41,907 bases of DNA from an uncultured Pelagibacteraceae bacterium (lineage in GTDB: Bacteria; Pseudomonadota; Alphaproteobacteria; Pelagibacterales; Pelagibacteraceae). Location: contig CACFTS010000006.1 in assembly GCA_902569285.1 (NCBI GenBank), forward strand, positions 1 through 41,907, given 5' to 3'. Positions 38,617 through 41,907 of the stretch are shown in pieces. Position numbers and translations under genes: made by a program. The notes beneath the pieces were generated by a model. The model was not told the origin of the DNA, made no database searches, and saw only the letters and a program-made list of their open reading frames with translations. How positions within the stretch are numbered: the stretch's first letter is position 1; each line of letters opens with the position of its first letter.

Positions 38617-40421
38617 TGTAAATTTCTTTTATTTTGAAATAATTCACTTAATTGTGAGATCATTACATCTCCTAATTCATTAACGTCAGTTATTTTGATA
38701 GCACGGTTATAATATCTTGAAACATCATGACCAATACCTATTGCTAAAATTTCTATTTCAGTTTTATCTTCAATAAATTTAACTATTTTTTTTAAATTTT
38801 TCTCTAAAAAATCTCCTGAATTAACTGATAAGGTAGAGTCATCTACTGGAGCACCATCAGATATTACCATAAGAATTTTTCTCTCTTCTTTTCTTTTTTT
38901 AAGTCTATTAAATGCCCAAGATATAGCTTCTCCATCTATGTTTTCTTTCAATAAACCTTCTTTCAACATTAAACCAAGATTATTTTTACATTGCCTCCAA
39001 TGAGAATCAGCTTCTTTATAAATGATATGTCTTAAATCATTTAGTCTTCCAGGTGTTTTAGGTTTTCCTTTTTTATTCCAAAATTCTCTACTTTTACCAC
39101 CTTTCCAATTCTTAGTTGTAAATCCTAATATTTCAACTTTTACTGAACATCTTTCCAAAGTTCTTGATAAAATATCAGCACAAATTGCAGCGATTGTAAT
39201 TGGTCTACCTCTCATAGATCCAGAGTTATCAATTAATAAAGTTACAACAGTATCTTTAAATTCTAAATCTTTTTCTTTTTTAAAAGATAAAGAATTATAA
39301 GGATCCATAATAATTCTAGGTAATTTTGAACTATCTAATAATCCCTCTTCTAAGTCAAACTCCCAAGAACGATTTTGTTTAGCCATAAGTTGTCTTTGAA
39401 GTTTATTTGCAAGCTTTTTAATAATATCTTGAAATCCAATTAATTGTTGATCTAAAGTTTTTCTTAATTTTGAAGTCTCATCAGAGTTTTCCAATTTTTC
39501 AGCTTTAGTTATTTCATCAAATTGATTAGTAAATATTTTATAATCTATATTAAAATTTTTAGTATTTTTTTTTTGAAGAACTTGTTCACTACTTTGTTGA
39601 TCAGAATCTGTATCAACTAATTGTTCATCTAGCTTATATTCATCAATATCATAACTAGAATCTAAGCTGGCTTCTGTCTCTTCTTCTTTATTTTGGTCTT
39701 TCTTATCTTCTGAATCACTTTCTTGATCATTATTCGATGGATTATTTTGGTCATTATCTTGATTTTCTTCTTTGGTTTCTTCATCATCTTCATTTTGAAA
39801 TATTTCCATTTCTTGCAATATTTCTGAAAATTTTGAGGAATATTTATTTTGATATTCTAAGTTTTCTTTTAAAAATTTTATATGTTTTTCAATTACTTGA
39901 TTAAAGTCTTTTTCCCAGAAATTTAACATATTATTTGTTAATGAATTTAATTTAATTCCATGAAATTTTTTAAGCATATATAATTCAAATGCTTCAATTA
40001 CTGGCACATCTTCTTTAGTTTTAAGTTGATCTTTTCTCTTTAATTTTATCATTTGATTATAATTTTCTTTAAGATTTTTATCTATTCCCTTCAGCATTTT
40101 AGCACCTAAAGACTCATATCTTATTTTTTCAGTGATAGAATAAAGTGCTTTGCAAGATGAATTCGAAGGTAAATTTTTTTTGTATATTTTATTATTAGAA
40201 AATTTTTTTTTTAGTGCAGAAGAATCTGATTCTGCTCTTGCTTTAATAAAGTCACTTCTTGAATTTAAATTTTCTAAATTAAAAAAATCAAACTTTTTAG
40301 AGCTTTTATTGTTTTCTAAATTCTCTTTAACATTAAGATCATCTGAAATTACTCTTGCTGTTGAGGTTAGAGCTTGTTTAAGTTTTTCCTTTAAATTATC
40401 ACTTTTATTAATGTTGTTCAT
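38613..40421 (-). CDS. cobT: CobT-like VWA-domain protein (cobaltochelatase subunit homologue)
   Basis: This 602-residue protein resembles the CobT subunit of aerobic cobaltochelatase. A conserved N-terminal helical part (residues 1-205) is followed by a very acidic low-complexity stretch (about 208-280, rich in Glu, Asp, Asn and Gln). The C-terminal von Willebrand A domain has an intact metal-binding DNSGS motif (Asp398, Ser400, Ser402) and the [10 protein letters not shown] segment. Its ATG comes directly after the cobS stop. CobST forms the AAA+ motor that works with CobN; no cobN or other cobalamin gene is present here, and described SAR11 genomes lack de novo cobalamin synthesis, so the actual client is uncertain. 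Confidence 0.9.
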   Translation of the reverse strand: MNNINKSDNLKEKLKQALTSTARVISDDLNVKENLENNKSSKKFDFFNLENLNSRSDFIKARAESDSSALKKKFSNNKIYKKNLPSNSSCKALYSITEKIRYESLGAKMLKGIDKNLKENYNQMIKLKRKDQLKTKEDVPVIEAFELYMLKKFHGIKLNSLTNNMLNFWEKDFNQVIEKHIKFLKENLEYQNKYSSKFSEILQEMEIFQNEDDEETKEENQDNDQNNPSNNDQESDSEDKKDQNKEEETEASLDSSYDIDEYKLDEQLVDTDSDQQSSEQVLQKKNTKNFNIDYKIFTNQFDEITKAEKLENSDETSKLRKTLDQQLIGFQDIIKKLANKLQRQLMAKQNRSWEFDLEEGLLDSSKLPRIIMDPYNSLSFKKEKDLEFKDTVVTLLIDNSGSMRGRPITIAAICADILSRTLERCSVKVEILGFTTKNWKGGKSREFWNKKGKPKTPGRLNDLRHIIYKEADSHWRQCKNNLGLMLKEGLLKENIDGEAISWAFNRLKKRKEERKILMVISDGAPVDDSTLSVNSGDFLEKNLKKIVKFIEDKTEIEILAIGIGHDVSRYYNRAIKITDVNELGDVMISQLSELFQNKRNLH

Positions 40422-41396
40422 TTAGATTTGAACATTTGCAAGTGATTCTGGTAATTCTTCCCCAAAGCATCTTTGATAATATTCAGCAATAGTATTTTTC
40501 TCAATTTCATCACATTTATTTAAAAATGTTACTCTAAATGCATATCCAATATCTTTAAAAATTTCAGTATTTTCCGCCCAATGTAAAACAGTTCTAGGGC
40601 TCATTACAGTAGATATATCTCCAGCTATAAATCCTTTTCTTGTTAATGTTGCAACTTTTATCATATTTGCAACCTTTTCTTTTCCTTTTGCATTATTAAA
40701 ATTTTTGTTTTTTGCAATGACTATTTCCATTTCTTTTTCTAAGCTCAGATAATTTAATGATACTATTATGTTCCATCGATCAAGTTGAGCAGCATTCAAA
40801 TTTTGAACACCAGTGTATAAACCAGTTGTATCTCCTAATCCAACAGTATTAGCTGTAGCAAAAAGTCTGAAATATTTATTTTGTTTTACAACTTTGTTTT
40901 TATCTAAAAGAGTAAAATAACCATCACTTTCCAAAATTCTTTGTAAAACAAACATTACGTCAGGACGTCCTGCATCATATTCATCAAAAACTAACGCTAT
41001 AGGATTCTGGAATGCATAAGGTAAGATTCCTTCTTTAAATTCTGTAACTTGCTTACCATCCTTTATTATAATTGCATCTTTTCCAATTAAATCAATTCTA
41101 CTAATATGAGAATCTAGATTAATTCTTAAACATGGCCAATTTAGTCTAGCAGCAATCTGCGCAATATGAGAAGATTTTCCGCAACCCATGTGTCCACTTA
41201 GAAGAACTTTCTTATTATATGCAAAACCAGATAAAATTGCCAAAGTAGTTTCTCTATCAAATTTATAATCTTTATCAATTTCAGGAACTAGAGAGTTTGA
41301 TTTAGAAAATGCTTCTACTTCCATTTCTGTGTCGATACCAAAAGTTTGTTTTACCGACAATTTTATATCAGGTTTTAAATCAAGATTAGGTGTCAA
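40422..41396 (-). CDS. cobS: CobS-like AAA+ ATPase (cobaltochelatase subunit homologue)
   Basis: This 324-residue AAA+ ATPase of the MoxR/CobS group has Walker A GHMGCGKS (68-75), Walker [11 protein letters not shown] with Asp138 and Glu139, sensor 1 [11 protein letters not shown] and an arginine-rich C-terminal region including [10 protein letters not shown]. The family forms hexameric rings that act with a VWA partner, here the next gene cobT. Its start overlaps the end of the upstream J-domain gene by 11 bases. All nucleotide-binding residues are present, so it should be active. Confidence 0.93.
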   Translation of the reverse strand: MTPNLDLKPDIKLSVKQTFGIDTEMEVEAFSKSNSLVPEIDKDYKFDRETTLAILSGFAYNKKVLLSGHMGCGKSSHIAQIAARLNWPCLRINLDSHISRIDLIGKDAIIIKDGKQVTEFKEGILPYAFQNPIALVFDEYDAGRPDVMFVLQRILESDGYFTLLDKNKVVKQNKYFRLFATANTVGLGDTTGLYTGVQNLNAAQLDRWNIIVSLNYLSLEKEMEIVIAKNKNFNNAKGKEKVANMIKVATLTRKGFIAGDISTVMSPRTVLHWAENTEIFKDIGYAFRVTFLNKCDEIEKNTIAEYYQRCFGEELPESLANVQI

Positions 41397-41907
41397 TTTT
41401 TTTCCTATAAGTATTTTTTAGTTGTGTATATGCCAAAGTAATTAATTTAAGTTTTTCTTCGTATTTTTTATTTCCAGAATTCATATCAGGGTGAAATTTT
41501 TTGACAAGTATTTTGAATTTTTCATGAATTTTCTGCCATTTTAATCCCACTGAAACTCCCAAAATACTAAAGGCTTTTATATCTTTATGATCAAATTTAA
41601 ATTGACGCATATGATTAAATTCACTTTTAAATTTTTCTTTATCTAATTCGTCTTTTAAAGTGTCATTCCATAAAACTTTAAAAAAATTATCTGAAGAACT
41701 AAAACTTTGTGTAGGTTTATGCCAAATCATATCAGATTTTAAAAAATTAATAATCTGTTGATCATCCATTCCAGAAAAATAATTCCAGTTTTTATTAAAT
41801 TCTTTGACATGTTCTAAACACAACATTCTATATTTTTTACTATTATCTTTTTCAAGCGGGGCCTTATATTCTCCTATTTCTTTACAATTATTCCAGTCAC
41901 AAATATT
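41386..41907 (-). CDS. J-domain (DnaJ-like) protein, 5' truncated by window edge
   Basis: The frame remains open to the last base of the window, so the start lies outside; the ATG at 41826 is internal. Just before it are 27 more in-frame residues, including [15 protein letters not shown], which fit the conserved start of this family and give a possible zinc-binding set with CLEHV. About 173 residues are visible. The C-terminal J domain carries the HPD motif (KKFHPDMN) that stimulates Hsp70 ATPase, preceded by the helix II segment [13 protein letters not shown]. The gene overlaps cobS by 11 bases. This J protein, cobS and cobT form one operon, as in many alphaproteobacteria, suggesting a chaperone-assisted CobST machine. 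Confidence 0.88.
   Translation of the reverse strand, partial: NICDWNNCKEIGEYKAPLEKDNSKKYRMLCLEHVKEFNKNWNYFSGMDDQQIINFLKSDMIWHKPTQSFSSSDNFFKVLWNDTLKDELDKEKFKSEFNHMRQFKFDHKDIKAFSILGVSVGLKWQKIHEKFKILVKKFHPDMNSGNKKYEEKLKLITLAYTQLKNTYRKKIDT

Noticed and set aside
41824..41826. ATG at 41826 as the start of the J-domain protein
   Set aside because: The frame continues to the window end and the extra residues look conserved (CDWNNC and EYKAP).

Overview
This 41.9 kb window looks like a chromosomal segment of a very AT-rich, streamlined alphaproteobacterium. The best guess is the SAR11 clade (Pelagibacterales). The reasons are strong bias to A/T third positions and Lys/Asn/Ile, almost no intergenic DNA, a TAXI-type TRAP transporter with fused permease, a gltD-gltB order, a RegB-type redox kinase, and a J-domain/cobS/cobT cluster of alphaproteobacterial type. 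The assignment comes from gene content and style only; no rRNA is present. No gap between genes exceeds 300 bases. I see no insertion sequence, CRISPR array, prophage gene or rRNA.

Layout. (1) 1-8041 is an acyl-CoA and organic-acid uptake region. It holds the 3' part of acetoacetyl-CoA synthetase, a PLP aminotransferase, a TAXI TRAP binding protein with a strong intrinsic terminator behind it, the fused TRAP permease, a PaaI-like thioesterase, a possible 32-residue membrane peptide, tRNA-Arg(ACG) and an acetyl-CoA acetyltransferase. AacS and the thiolase together would convert acetoacetate to acetyl-CoA. (2) 8251-12556 is a two-gene pyruvate dehydrogenase operon in which the homodimeric-type E1 carries an N-terminal lipoyl domain nearly identical to that of the E2 next to it. 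E3 is not in the window. (3) 12565-14219 holds a DMT-family exporter and undecaprenyl-diphosphatase. (4) 14404-20348 is glutamate synthase, gltD then gltB, with overlapping stop and start. (5) 21130-30698 is a translation operon: a family-4-like glycosyltransferase, thrS, infC, rpmI, rplT, pheS, pheT, lepA. (6) 30695-35039 is a surface-sugar cassette: a 4,6-dehydratase, a cupin isomerase/epimerase-like protein, a sugar C-methyltransferase and a Gfo/Idh oxidoreductase in one tightly overlapping minus-strand operon, with a divergent GT17 glycosyltransferase. It looks like an accessory island ending near tRNA-Ser(GGA). (7) 35263-41907 holds gyrB and regB on the plus strand, then, on the minus strand, cobT, cobS and a J-domain protein that runs off the window end.

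The main points of interest are the lipoyl-E1 fusion; the branched-sugar cassette; the cobST/J-domain cluster, whose role without local cobalamin genes is unclear; a terminator placed inside a transporter operon while every convergent gene pair overlaps at its stop codons; a short GyrB that lacks the long insert of the E. coli enzyme; and small ORFs and inverted repeats in the few intergenic spaces. All annotation is by reading motifs; no database search was run.
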